The notes: generated by a model not told the origin, from the letters alone. A stretch of DNA of 64,000 bases from Alteromonadaceae bacterium (GCA_013216015.1 JABSOI010000029.1:1-64000); one strand, 5' to 3'; numbered from the stretch's first letter, positions 1-9,182 are shown. Made by a program: numbers and translations.

Positions 1-9
1 ATTTTGTGA

Positions 10-330
<321 letters not shown>

Positions 331-469
331 CCACTTCAAAGCCTTGTTTTAGTTAACGCACATAGATTCACAAACCGAGTAGAAAGCGCCTAAAAGGCGT
401 GCTCCCTAAAATAAATAAACATCCGATCTTTAGTAGTGTTACAACTTTAAACAGCATACAACACTCAAC

Positions 470-1684
470 TTACATTAAGAGTCTTTTCTTAGCGTTTTTG
501 TTTTTCTTAAAATTGACACAATTTTGAAGCCAATTATCATCTCTAAGGCTACTTACAACCCAATCTATAAATTTTTGTGAGTATCTTCGTCTATCAGTAT
601 AATCATGTAACTCTGGCTTACTTGTTATATTATGCTTCATTACAATGGCATGAAAACTGTATTGATTCAAAACTCCATTTCCCGATTCACTTTTTATCTT
701 CTTAATTGCACAATCTCTAAAGTATGGATGTGATTTCTTCAAAGCTTTCGCCTTGGTTACTATTTTAACTGAATCTCCATCTTCACCGAGAGACAGCGTA
801 ATATCCGATGCATTTTTATTCTTTGTTAAAACCAGTTCATATTTTACAGCTACAGAAAACTCATTCGATGTATGCTTTGATTCTAACGTTTCAATTTTGT
901 CTAAGAACCTTTTCACTTCATTAGCAGTATGAACCCCATAAGCATCTTTTATTACGGCTACCTCAGGTTTTACCCCATCAATAATTAGGCTTAACATACC
1001 AACGCTTTGCCCTGCTAAAGGTGAATTACCAAGAAGTTCTTTATATTTCGAAGTGTAGTTTATAACGTTAGCCTGAAAAACTTCTGAGAGCTTTGGCTGC
1101 AACTCAGGAATTAAAAGATGTATTGCCTGATCTCTCAACTCAATTAGAACTTTTAAGTTTTCTTTTTCGTCAGAATTTTTGACGTACACTTTATTCATTG
1201 CATCTGTAATAGAAATACTATTACCGTTAGCATAATAAAGGTTTTCAATCTTATCCGTTATTAATACTTCCGCTTTAAGTATAAGTTCCCAAGCATTAAT
1301 CATTAATATTGAAAAAGCTTCAACCCTATTTGACAAACTTGGCCGATTATACGATTCCAAGGCAAGAGTAAATGCATCTAAACTCCTATGAGTTAGACTT
1401 TTAAACATTTTTTCTTCTTCACTTAACTTTTCAGATTTTCGACTTTGAGACATTGTTCTTAAAAAATCATCGTCAGATAATAAAGATATACCTTTACAGT
1501 ACCAAGTTCTTTTTTCACCTTTAAAAATATATTTATCTCTTAATTTTTCGCTTATATATTTATTAATGGTTGTTCTTGGGTATCCTGAATAAATAGCAAC
1601 TTCATTTGTTTTGAAATTTTCTTTATTAGCTTCTTTTATCCTAAAGAATTTTAGCAGTTTTAGCTCTCTTTCCGTGCTAGACAT
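470..1684 (-). CDS. DUF3644 protein with winged-helix N-terminus; possible HEPN-like effector of the retron operon
   Basis: A 404-aa protein. Residues ~1-65 look like a winged-helix DNA-binding region. Residues ~98-230 match the DUF3644 pattern (NRVEAFSILMINAWELILKA near 119, then LIELRDQAIHLL at 180-191). The segment R184-D-Q-A-I-H189 fits the R-x4-6-H motif of HEPN ribonucleases. That family link is my inference; the DUF3644 assignment rests on remembered family patterns. The gene lies 23 bp downstream of the HNH gene on the same strand, with no visible terminator between them, so it is probably the last gene of the retron operon. The protein is cytoplasmic, with no signal peptide or membrane segment. 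It could be an extra toxin or effector, or an unrelated cargo gene. A weak hairpin (GCGCC/GGCG, ~390-408) may end the transcript. Confidence 0.75.
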   Translation of the reverse strand: MSSTERELKLLKFFRIKEANKENFKTNEVAIYSGYPRTTINKYISEKLRDKYIFKGEKRTWYCKGISLLSDDDFLRTMSQSRKSEKLSEEEKMFKSLTHRSLDAFTLALESYNRPSLSNRVEAFSILMINAWELILKAEVLITDKIENLYYANGNSISITDAMNKVYVKNSDEKENLKVLIELRDQAIHLLIPELQPKLSEVFQANVINYTSKYKELLGNSPLAGQSVGMLSLIIDGVKPEVAVIKDAYGVHTANEVKRFLDKIETLESKHTSNEFSVAVKYELVLTKNKNASDITLSLGEDGDSVKIVTKAKALKKSHPYFRDCAIKKIKSESGNGVLNQYSFHAIVMKHNITSKPELHDYTDRRRYSQKFIDWVVSSLRDDNWLQNCVNFKKNKNAKKRLLM

Positions 1685-1707
1685 TATTTATCCATTAACA
1701 ATTAATT

Positions 1708-2358
1708 TTATAAAAAAGCGCTATTGTAACGCCAAGCATGTTCCATAGCTGTTTGAAACTCTACTTTATCCCTTTTCAAATCATCTATTTCACTTTCTAA
1801 TAAAGAAGACCAATCATCTTGATCTAAATCGTCAAGCATTCCATATAAAGCATCTATATTGTCCTTTATATTCAGGTATGATTTCTTCCGCCTATTAACA
1901 AGTGAAGTATTACGATCCAAGTTAAATACTCTAATAGTTTCGGTTGCCCTTAGCTTCTGACATACAGTTAAATCTTTTTTAACTACAACGTCACCATTAG
2001 TTAAAAAAATCAAATAGTCATTTGCATCATCTACATCTGGTTTAAGTATATTTGAAATATCATAGGGTTTAGCTTTTCTGCTATCTTTATAATGTCCACA
2101 ACGGTTACGGTCATCACACGAGCCAAATAAGTTTTCCCATGTAAAAGTATCCTTTTTGTATTTATCCTTATTTTTGAAGTGCTCTATTTGCTTTCCAGTT
2201 AAAGTGCATTCACAATATGCACAAAAACCCATTTGCATAAAATCAAATTTCTTCCATATCTCTAACCTGTCAATTTCCGTGACTTCCTTAAAAAGGTTAA
2301 CTCCATGTCGATAACTATCTAAACAAACAGGTTTAGTCGGTCGGGTTAGTTTTTTCAA
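1708..2358 (-). CDS. ptuB: PtuB-like HNH endonuclease of a retron Ec78-type system
   Basis: A 216-aa HNH nuclease of the TIGR02646/PtuB group. Residues 46-49 are a CAYC zinc pair, followed by IEHF (His60), ENLFGSC (Asn76, Cys81) and RCGHYKD (Cys87, His89). Together these give the beta-beta-alpha metal fold with the catalytic His-Asn pattern. In known Ec78/Eco7 retrons and in Septu, the HNH protein pairs with the PtuA ATPase and degrades nucleic acid once phage activity releases it from inhibition by the msDNA-RT complex. Its start overlaps the ATPase stop by 4 bp (ATGA type), which indicates translational coupling. No key residue appears to be missing. Confidence 0.9.
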   Translation of the reverse strand: MKKLTRPTKPVCLDSYRHGVNLFKEVTEIDRLEIWKKFDFMQMGFCAYCECTLTGKQIEHFKNKDKYKKDTFTWENLFGSCDDRNRCGHYKDSRKAKPYDISNILKPDVDDANDYLIFLTNGDVVVKKDLTVCQKLRATETIRVFNLDRNTSLVNRRKKSYLNIKDNIDALYGMLDDLDQDDWSSLLESEIDDLKRDKVEFQTAMEHAWRYNSAFL

Positions 2359-4037
2359 TCTAACCTCTTATTCTTCATCAATTCATTTGCTTTAAACTTC
2401 ATCTTTTGAAGTTTAATTTGATTTTTACAATATTGAATTTCAGGGTGTGATTCACCAAAATGAAGTTTTAATAATTTAAACAATGCTATTGCTTCTACAT
2501 CTTCATATTGGTTCTGCTCTATATATGATAGAAGCTTAGTCAAATCCCTTGCTTCTTTAATATTCGGAACAGAATCAGTACCCATTATTTGAGCTAATAT
2601 ATCAGCACTGGTGACCCCTTTAGTCTGATATTTTGGCGTGGAAATTGTTATATTACCATTCCCATCCTCTTCTAAATTACGAATAGATTTAACATCAACT
2701 GTAGATAGAACTTGGGGACTGTGAGTAGTAATAATAAATTGAATATTTGGGAACGTTTCAGTCAGATTTATAATAATATTCTGCTGCCAAAGTGGATGTA
2801 TATGTAGTTCAATTTCATCAATTAAAATAAGACCTGAACCGTGTAATGGGTTAGATAATGATGGGTTTAAAAATATTAACCTTCGAGCTATATCACCAAC
2901 CAAGGCAATGAGTGTACGTTCTCCCTGAGAAAGTTGCTTGGCATCTAATTTAACATCTGCTTTTTTTACAAAAAAACCTTCTTCGGGTTCAATTTCATAA
3001 GTAAGTTCAGTTATTTCTGGCATGAAGGTCATTATTGATTTGTTAATATGTTCAATCAATTTATTAGCTGGCTTTTGCAGTAGTTCTAGCTGAGAGGCAA
3101 TACCCACAACCTCACGGCTAAGTTGAGCTATAATCTCATCTACAGCTTTATTAGGGCTGCTTTCTTGTGCTATTTTCTGACGTAAAGCTGAAAGAAGTTT
3201 ATTATTGGAATCTAAATTACCCTTCAGTTTCTGATATTTACGATCAGAAGATAAGTTAATAAAAGTTAACCTTTTATACCAACCTAAAAAGCGATTAAAG
3301 TTTTGATGAGAGCTTAATGATCCATCATAACCATCTACAGATCTCCAATTCTCGCTAGAGATTTTTTCAATTTTACTTAATTGTATTTGAGTTGTATTCT
3401 GCGTCCTCTCTACAGGATAATAAGCAAGCATTGGTAAATTAAAATCTTTGATAGTTACGTTTAAATATCTATACATATCAGCAAGCAATTTAATGGCTGC
3501 ATAATCCCCAATCAGTCCTTCATCAGCTGAAAGTTTTGGCTTAGATAGCTCTACATCACATTGGTTATTTTGAAAATATTGAACGGTAGACTTAATTGTG
3601 GCGAACGAAGCATCATTTGTTTGACAAATATCTTTAATTACAATTTTTTGGCCTGTTGTATCTTCCCTTAAGAAATTATTAACAAACCAAGAAAGCGATT
3701 TTGCAATACCTTCTAGTATCGAAGTTTTTCCACTGCCATTATTACCTATAATCACCGTCAGATTGGTATTAGACATATCTAAATTTAATTTTTCAAAACG
3801 TCTAAAATTAAAAAGCTTGATATTATTAAACCTAAAATCAAAGCTCTTTGATGCTTCAATCACTTCTGAAAAATAGCTATTTGCAATTTTATCATCTTTA
3901 CTTTCAACAAAGTGTCCATCACGCCAATACTGAGCTAATTGAAATTTAGAACTAACATTGTCTCTATTAGCTTTAATTTCTAGGTTTTTAATTGTTTTAG
4001 ACTTTGTTTTAGCTGGCGTAGTTGGTTTATTTTCCAT
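2355..4037 (-). CDS. ptuA: PtuA-like ABC-type ATPase of a retron Ec78-type system
   Basis: An AAA/ABC-ATPase of about 560 aa. The Sel1/TPR-like N-terminus (residues ~25-62, AQYWRDG..., IANSYFSEVIE) is typical of retron-associated PtuA. Then come Walker A GNNGSGKTS (98-106), signature LSQGERTL (369-376), Walker B LILIDEIE (403-410) and the TTHSPQ H-loop (437-442). It is the partner of the HNH nuclease encoded next. I chose the ATG at 4037, one base after the RT stop, because an AGGAG lies ~11 bp upstream. The frame stays open to another ATG at 4070, which would overlap the RT by 32 bp but has a weaker ribosome site. Confidence 0.9.
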   Translation of the reverse strand: MENKPTTPAKTKSKTIKNLEIKANRDNVSSKFQLAQYWRDGHFVESKDDKIANSYFSEVIEASKSFDFRFNNIKLFNFRRFEKLNLDMSNTNLTVIIGNNGSGKTSILEGIAKSLSWFVNNFLREDTTGQKIVIKDICQTNDASFATIKSTVQYFQNNQCDVELSKPKLSADEGLIGDYAAIKLLADMYRYLNVTIKDFNLPMLAYYPVERTQNTTQIQLSKIEKISSENWRSVDGYDGSLSSHQNFNRFLGWYKRLTFINLSSDRKYQKLKGNLDSNNKLLSALRQKIAQESSPNKAVDEIIAQLSREVVGIASQLELLQKPANKLIEHINKSIMTFMPEITELTYEIEPEEGFFVKKADVKLDAKQLSQGERTLIALVGDIARRLIFLNPSLSNPLHGSGLILIDEIELHIHPLWQQNIIINLTETFPNIQFIITTHSPQVLSTVDVKSIRNLEEDGNGNITISTPKYQTKGVTSADILAQIMGTDSVPNIKEARDLTKLLSYIEQNQYEDVEAIALFKLLKLHFGESHPEIQYCKNQIKLQKMKFKANELMKNKRLD

Positions 4038-4038
4038 T

Positions 4039-5007
4039 TTAGCTCTCACTCCTAAACTGATTGATTTCATCCATCGTTTTCTTAGAGTATTTGTTAATCA
4101 TTCTTTCTCGAAAAACTGGTTCAACGTGGAAAGCAAAACCTAAAAGACCTTTCAGGTGCTCTATATCTTGTTGCGCTAACATATTCAATTTGAACTTGTG
4201 AATTAAAGAAGATATATAACGCTTCCTATCTCTACCAATAGAAAGCTCACCTTCATTAGTAATAGTTACACCAGTTATATGTCTATTGTGGGCTTTTGAT
4301 GAAAATACAGTCTTTGAAGCTTTTACTGAAATTCTTTTACCAAAATTAGACGTTAAGGTTGACTCAACTAATTTAGGAACTTCAAATAACGCATCTTTTA
4401 AACTAGTAGAAAAACTAATATCATCAGCATATCGAGTATAAGTAATTTTTCTTTGTTTACACCAATTTTCCACTATTTCATCAAATTGATACATTATGAA
4501 ATTTGATATACTTGGAGATGAAGGTGCTCCAACACTCAGTATTAGTTTCCCTCCAATTTTTTTACTTGGACACCAAAAGCATAATTGTTCCAATAATTTA
4601 AAATCTTCCTTAGTAAATTTTATCTTATTTTTTACTAATTCATTTTTTAATATTAATGGGTTAATGCTATTGAAGAAGTTTTCGAAATCCATCTTTAATA
4701 AATACTTGTTTTTTTTATGGCATTCAGCATTTTCTTTAATACTAAGACCTTGCCTATAAGCATATGCTGTATGATGTGTAGGTAATATGTTTTTAAATAA
4801 ATCGACTAAATGACGTTGATATACTTTTAATTCTTTAGATGGGTGTGCAATGATTCTTGTACCTGCACTTCTCTTAGGAATAGAGTAAACCCTATATTTT
4901 TTAGGCGCATTCATAGAAAAAATTAAAATATCAGATTCAGATATTGAAAAGGTAGTTTTATTCAATTCTCTATTTAGTAAATCTAATAAGTTCATTAAAA
5001 TTCTCAT
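4039..5007 (-). CDS. Retron reverse transcriptase
   Basis: A 322-aa RT with retron hallmarks: the NAxxH motif (NAECH, 93-97), catalytic Asp107 in the DFENFF block, SVGAPSSPSISN (158-169), the YADD active site (193-196), and a VTG-type motif as HITGVTI (243-249). It primes from a branching guanosine in the msr RNA encoded just upstream and makes msDNA. It is the first protein gene of the operon, followed by ptuA one base later. The start is uncertain: ATG 5007 is used here, ATG 4995 is nearly as good, and the frame extends to a TTG at 5019. None has a strong ribosome site. All catalytic residues are present, so it should be active. Confidence 0.93.
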   Translation of the reverse strand: MRILMNLLDLLNRELNKTTFSISESDILIFSMNAPKKYRVYSIPKRSAGTRIIAHPSKELKVYQRHLVDLFKNILPTHHTAYAYRQGLSIKENAECHKKNKYLLKMDFENFFNSINPLILKNELVKNKIKFTKEDFKLLEQLCFWCPSKKIGGKLILSVGAPSSPSISNFIMYQFDEIVENWCKQRKITYTRYADDISFSTSLKDALFEVPKLVESTLTSNFGKRISVKASKTVFSSKAHNRHITGVTITNEGELSIGRDRKRYISSLIHKFKLNMLAQQDIEHLKGLLGFAFHVEPVFRERMINKYSKKTMDEINQFRSES

Positions 5008-5044
5008 GACTAGAAACAAATAAACCCCAAATAAATTTGAGGTT

Positions 5045-5234
5045 TATAAACTCTTTACTAAAGGAAGCGAAACCTTTTTATAGATCAGGTTTGTAGCGAG
5101 GAACGAGGTACGAACCTGATCTATAAAAAGGTTTCGCACCATAAAATCGTTCAATAAGTTTGAGTCTGGCAAAACGCCCGACTAGACTAATATTGTGTTT
5201 TAGACAACAAAATAAGTCCAAACGCTAAAGAGCT
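5045..5234 (-). ncRNA. Retron msr-msd non-coding RNA
   Basis: The RNA lies immediately upstream of the RT and was read on the minus strand. The a1 segment (5226-5236) pairs with a2 (5047-5057) over 11 bp with one G-U. TTAGCG at 5228-5223 matches the conserved context of the priming nucleotide, which places the branching G at 5225. The msr contains a stem-loop at 5163-5186 (AGTC-t-GGC / GCC-c-GACT). The msd contains a perfect 25-bp stem, 5067-5091 with 5113-5137, closed by a 21-nt loop. A further hairpin at 5020-5047 sits between a2 and the RT start. Ends are approximate, inferred from the promoter and the a1/a2 repeat. Confidence 0.88.
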
Positions 5235-5239
5235 TAAAA

Positions 5240-5268
5240 AGCATACCCTAATCTACAATTTCTAGCAA
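5240..5268 (-). promoter_or_regulatory. Sigma-70-type promoter of the retron operon
   Basis: On the minus strand there is TTGCTA (-35, 5268-5263), a 17-bp spacer and TATGCT (-10, 5245-5240). Each box matches consensus at 4 of 6 bases with optimal spacing. The predicted start near 5234 falls at the 5' edge of the a1 repeat, where retron RNAs begin. Confidence 0.6.
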
Positions 5269-5392
5269 TAATTAACTTTAGAAATCATCTTAATAGATTA
5301 ATATATTGGCTTTATTCTTAAACAATGATATTGGCAAAAAATTATATAATTAATTCTTTTTTCTATCACCATTTACTCTTTAAAAAATATTA

Positions 5393-5938
5393 TCAATTAC
5401 TATTCAAAACTCTATAAACTGTAGTTCTAGAACAATTCAAAGTTTTTGAAATTACATTTTCATTCATTCCATTGGAAAAATATTCTTTAATTTGAACATG
5501 AAGTTTTTCATTCTTGAATCTACCTAGATGTTTACCTTTCGATTTTGCTAAAGCCCTACCTTCATTACACCTTTGAAGGATTCTCTTTCTCTCCATTTCT
5601 GCAAAAGCTGAAATTGTGGTGTAAATAACTCGACCAACATCAGAGTTAATATTTATATCCCCAAGATCATGAAGGACTAAACCAACTTCCTGTTCATTTA
5701 ACTTGTCAGCTATTTGTAAAGTGTCAATCGTTGAACGTGCCAAACGGTCTGTTTTAGTAATGTGAATAACATCACCTGCTCTAGCAAAACCCATCATTGA
5801 TAGTAATTCAGGTCTATTTGCTGATTTACCACTGATACTTTCTTTAAATATTTTTTCGCAACCAATTTCTTGAAGTTGTATTATTTGCACGTCTAAATTC
5901 TGATCTGTTGAACTGACCCTTGCATACCCTATTTTCAT
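5393..5938 (-). CDS. Resolvase/invertase-family serine site-specific recombinase
   Basis: A 181-aa small serine recombinase of the Tn3-resolvase/Hin group. The catalytic serine lies in YARVSSTDQ (residues 5-13). The TKTDRLARS block carries the conserved arginines, and ISAFAEMERKRI marks the start of the dimerisation E-helix. The last ~45 residues (VISKTLNCSRTTVYRVL) form the C-terminal helix-turn-helix that binds the crossover site. Such proteins resolve cointegrates or invert DNA. It lies upstream of the retron RNA on the same strand with a ~125-bp gap to the retron promoter, so it is probably transcribed separately. No obvious paired res or inversion sites are visible. It may have come with the island or be a relic of a transposon or plasmid. 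Confidence 0.9.
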   Translation of the reverse strand: MKIGYARVSSTDQNLDVQIIQLQEIGCEKIFKESISGKSANRPELLSMMGFARAGDVIHITKTDRLARSTIDTLQIADKLNEQEVGLVLHDLGDININSDVGRVIYTTISAFAEMERKRILQRCNEGRALAKSKGKHLGRFKNEKLHVQIKEYFSNGMNENVISKTLNCSRTTVYRVLNSN

Positions 5939-6146
5939 TTTATGCCTTTAAAGTTACTTAATAATCAATGTTACATGTAGATTTATTAATACAAGACTTG
6001 TCTTTCCTGTGAGTTATTTTAAAAGAGCTACATCATAGAAAGGAAAATGAATACAAATCAATTACATTTGTAAATTAAAGGTAAAGCTAAGGTTAATTTA
6101 AATTCTAAGGTTTTTTGAATAAATAATTTGAAAATCTTTTTTATTC

Positions 6147-6355
6147 ATGGCACATAATGATCACGGGGAAATATAAACACGTAAGGACTTACTCACCAGA
6201 AAAGTTGACTGGTTAAAAGAACCCCCAAGATGGAAAAGCTTAAAATGGATACCCGTGATTGAATCTACAAAAGAAATGAATGGAAAAAAACTTATCAACG
6301 CCGTGATTACATCACGAGTCATAAAGATAAATCAGCAGAATTTATTGAAAAATAA
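6147..6355 (+). pseudogene. ISAs1-family transposase relic
   Basis: Conceptual translation in shifting frames gives fragments of the conserved ISAs1 transposase core: NDHGEI-stop-TRKD, then VDWL...WKSLK...VIESTKEMNGK, then after a frameshift YQRRDYITS and ending EFIEK-stop. These align with the HGRIETR...DWL..W.GL......ESTRE.NGK...RYYISS pattern of the family. Both ends of the gene are missing and stops interrupt it, so it is non-functional. The rest of the 5939-6845 gap is AT-rich and holds nothing else I can support. Confidence 0.7.
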
Positions 6356-6845
6356 AAAATATTCGCTTAGGAGTAAAAAATAAACGTTTAAAATTAGGCT
6401 AGAACGATGAGAATATAATGAATGTATTTACTGTCATGTTGAAAATTAGTTGAATTAGACTCGATTACTCTAGATAGTTTAAAGTATTAAACAATATCTG
6501 ATTTTAGTGGTAATTATTCATTACCAAGGCATTTAAGAGAACTTTAAATGGTCTTTAATAATCTAATAAATTTTCAAACTAACCACCCATTCATTCTTTT
6601 TTCATGGGTTCTGATTTTAAGCGAAATGAATTTTACAATTTAGCTGCACGATTTCAGAGGTATTTGACATTTTTCCTACATTTTATAGCTTTAGAATTTT
6701 ACAAACTACCCGCCTCCGTTTTACAAACTGCGTGCGCGGCTACAAAAAGCATTTCAAACATGTTGGACTATGATTCAAAAAGATCCAATAGCGATCCAAT
6801 GTTTTTAGAAAAGGTTATAAACCCGTTGTAAATAGGGGCTAGAGA

Positions 6846-6933
6846 TGGCGGTGACGGAGAGATTCGAACTCTCGAAAGGTTGCCCTTTACACACTTTCCA
6901 GGCGTGCTCCTTCAGCCACTCGGACACGTCACC
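6846..6933 (-). tRNA. tRNA-Ser (GGA)
   Basis: 88 nt including an encoded CCA. The acceptor arms GGTGACG/CGTCACC pair perfectly, with discriminator G. The D-arm (GAGTGGCTGAAGG), the anticodon loop CTGGAAA with anticodon GGA, a long class II variable arm and the TTCGAAT T-loop are all present. It reads the UCC/UCU serine codons. It lies at the right edge of the island that carries the retron, a common integration context. Confidence 0.97.
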
Positions 6934-7107
6934 ATTTGAACTACTAAATATTTTTAAGTGTTGCTTTCACTTTGGGAGAAAGGCTGATGAGCACGCAGGG
7001 CGTGTCAATTTCACCTTGGCAGCCACTAGGACACCTCACCATTTGAACTACTAAATATTTTTAAGTGTTGCTTTCACTTTGGGAGTAAGGCTTATGAACA
7101 CGCAAAA
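6928..7107. repeat. 107-bp-period direct duplication with a degenerate tRNA-Ser 5' half
   Basis: The segment starting TCACCATTTGAACTACTAAA at 6930 recurs at 7037 with few changes over ~72 bp (6928-7000 and 7035-7107), a period of 107 bp. Between the copies, ~6996-7040 resembles the tRNA-Ser 5' half (GGTGAGGTGTCCTAGTGGCTG on the minus strand) but with a disrupted D-arm and no anticodon. It looks like a partial tandem duplication of the tRNA upstream region that has since decayed. Confidence 0.75.
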
Positions 7108-7176
7108 CATGTCAGTTCCCCTTCCCTATTTGCAGCTACCTACTAAAAGTAAGTCATACTGCAAGCTGCGCTATGT

Positions 7177-7205
7177 TAAAAAAAAAGCCTCGTGTGTGCA
7201 AGGCT
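7177..7205 (-). terminator. Intrinsic terminator downstream of nadA
   Basis: On the minus strand, AGCCT-(loop)-AGGCT is followed by about ten T residues, ~95 bp past the nadA stop codon. Confidence 0.75.
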
Positions 7206-7298
7206 ATTTTTGTGTTTTATCAGAATAAATAAAGTGGCTGTCTAAAATTTAAACTATTTGCCACAATTTCAATCAATTATTAATGATACCTGATGAAA

Positions 7299-8357
7299 TT
7301 ATGCATTTCCTTTAACGGCTAGTTTATTTTCAGCGGCAAAGTTAAGCATGCGGGTTAATGGTATCATGGCTTTTTCGGCTAATGCAGGGGCTACTTCTAT
7401 TTCACGTCCTACAGGGCTTTCTAGGGCTGCTACGATTGATTTAAGACCATTCATTGCCATCCACGGGCAGCTAGCGCAACTTTTACAGGTTGCCCCGTTT
7501 CCGCCTGTTGGAGCCGCTATAAATGTTTTGTTTGGGCTCGCTTGTTCCATTTTATAAAAAATGCCTTTATCGGTGGCTACAATAAAGTGTTGATTAGGCA
7601 TTTCTTGGCTGGCTTTAATTAACTGGCTGGTGGAACCTACAGCATCAGCAATTTCAATAACGTTTGCCGGTGATTCCGGGTGAACTAATACGCCAGCTTC
7701 AGGATATTGTTTTTTAAGCTCACGTAATGCCTTGGCTTTAAATTCGTCGTGCACGATACAAGCGCCCTGCCACATTAACATTTCGGCACCGGTTTCTTTT
7801 TCAATGTATGCGCCCAGGTGACGGTCTGGTCCCCATAGAATGGGTTTACCTTCGCTTTCGAGCATTTCTACAATTTCAAGGGCAATGCTTGAGGTAACAA
7901 CCCAATCGGCTCTTGCTTTAACAGCGGCAGAGGTGTTTGCGTAAACAACTACTGTATGATCCGGGTGTTTATCACAAAAAGCGGAGAATTCTTCAATTGG
8001 GCAGCCTAAGTCCAGTGAACAGGTTGCTTCAAGTTCAGGCATTAATACGGTTTTTTCAGGGGTCAGTATTTTTGCTGTTTCCCCCATAAATTTAACACCG
8101 GCAACAATCAATGTTTCAGCCGGGTGCTGTTTACCAAACCGGGCCATTTCTAATGAGTCGGCTACACAGCCTCCCGTTTCTTCAGCAAGAGCTTGAATTT
8201 CTGGGTCGGTATAATAATGAGCAACTAAAACAGCATTCTTTTCTTTGAGTAGTTGTTTTATCTTTTCTTTGTATTGCGCCCGCTCCTCATTGTTCAAAGG
8301 GACAGGCTTTTGTGGGAATTGGAAATCAAAATCTACGGCTAAATTGTCTTGCGTCAT
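7299..8357 (-). CDS. nadA: Quinolinate synthase A
   Basis: A 352-aa protein that condenses iminoaspartate with dihydroxyacetone phosphate to quinolinate in de novo NAD synthesis. The three [4Fe-4S] ligands fall at Cys113 ([10 protein letters not shown]), Cys200 (WQGACIVH) and Cys297 in the [13 protein letters not shown] motif, the same numbering as the E. coli enzyme. Substrate-site elements HYYTDPEIQ (residues 47-55) and GGNGATC are also present. The gene follows the tol-pal operon and the tRNA-Lys genes, as in E. coli and relatives. It has its own terminator and no nadB or nadC nearby. The start is supported by the family length. Confidence 0.97.
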   Translation of the reverse strand: MTQDNLAVDFDFQFPQKPVPLNNEERAQYKEKIKQLLKEKNAVLVAHYYTDPEIQALAEETGGCVADSLEMARFGKQHPAETLIVAGVKFMGETAKILTPEKTVLMPELEATCSLDLGCPIEEFSAFCDKHPDHTVVVYANTSAAVKARADWVVTSSIALEIVEMLESEGKPILWGPDRHLGAYIEKETGAEMLMWQGACIVHDEFKAKALRELKKQYPEAGVLVHPESPANVIEIADAVGSTSQLIKASQEMPNQHFIVATDKGIFYKMEQASPNKTFIAAPTGGNGATCKSCASCPWMAMNGLKSIVAALESPVGREIEVAPALAEKAMIPLTRMLNFAAENKLAVKGNA

Positions 8358-8561
8358 TACTTATCTCGGTTACAGCTTAATGTACATAATTTTTAAACAC
8401 AGCAATTATAAGGTAAAGTGGGGAGAATGTGTACTATAGAATATTCTGGCTGTTGATATACGTTAACCTTAAGAAAACATTTAGACTTAACATTGAAACT
8501 AGTTATTAACCAACATATTTATGGCTACATTAAATTTAAGCTTCTGGTAAATATATATTTT

Positions 8562-8589
8562 GATGGGTTACGTCTGCGACTAACCCATC
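8562..8589. repeat. REP-like palindrome
   Basis: GATGGGTTACGTCTGCGACTAACCCATC forms a hairpin with a small loop. It lies in the gap between nadA and the tRNA-Lys genes and is one of several family members in this window. Confidence 0.7.
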
Positions 8590-8718
8590 TACGAAAAAAT
8601 CCATCTGTATTATTGAATATTTATCTTCGTTGAAATTAGGCAAGTTATTCATGCTAATTAATATACTGACTTTTTTTGAAATTAACAGAAAGTGACGTTT
8701 TAAGATTTTAAAATGAAG

Positions 8719-8794
8719 TGGTCGGCCGTGAAGGATTTGAACCTTCGACAAATTGGTTAAAAGCCAACTGCTCTACCAACTGAGCTAACGGCCG
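8719..8794 (-). tRNA. tRNA-Lys (TTT)
   Basis: 76 nt with encoded CCA. Acceptor CGGCCGT pairs with ACGGCCG, the D-loop is TTAGCTCAGTTGGTAGAGC, the anticodon loop is CTTTTAA (anticodon TTT), and the T-loop is TTCAAAT. It appears identical to the next copy upstream. Confidence 0.97.
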
Positions 8795-8920
8795 ACAATG
8801 TCTTACTGTTGTACAAATTTGCCGGAAAATCTCCGGCTACTAAAAGCTGATAGGAACTTTAAGTATAAAAAGGTGTTCTTATCTTTTTCTTTTCATTTAT
8901 TGCAATAAGCAATATAAAAG

Positions 8921-8996
8921 TGGTCGGCCGTGAAGGATTTGAACCTTCGACAAATTGGTTAAAAGCCAACTGCTCTACCAACTGAGCTAACGGCCG
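8921..8996 (-). tRNA. tRNA-Lys (TTT), second copy
   Basis: A 76-nt gene with the same sequence as the neighbour 126 bp downstream. The pair sits between cpoB and nadA, where E. coli keeps its Lys/Val tRNA cluster. It is probably transcribed as a tandem unit. Confidence 0.97.
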
Positions 8997-9182
8997 ACAT
9001 TGCGTTGAGTTGCACCCTGAACGCGCCGCATATAATACTCATATTTTAGTTAAGTGCAACAATAAATTTAACTTTTTGACATTTTTTATTTGTTCGAACA
9101 AAAAGACAGCAAAAAGCTAGATTAATAGACAACTTATGGCGAATTCATTGCCCTCATTTGTCAGAATCTCATTGCGTTAATA

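Noticed and set aside
4496-4759. 87-codon frame opposite the reverse transcriptase
   Set aside because: Lies wholly inside the RT catalytic core on the other strand, with no independent support.
5240-5938. Inversion or res sites for the serine recombinase
   Set aside because: I looked for paired inverted or direct 20-30 bp sites next to the recombinase and found none I could defend.
6604-6831. 75-codon open frame in the gap before tRNA-Ser
   Set aside because: No ribosome site, no recognisable motif, and the translated composition is unlike a protein; probably chance in decayed island DNA.
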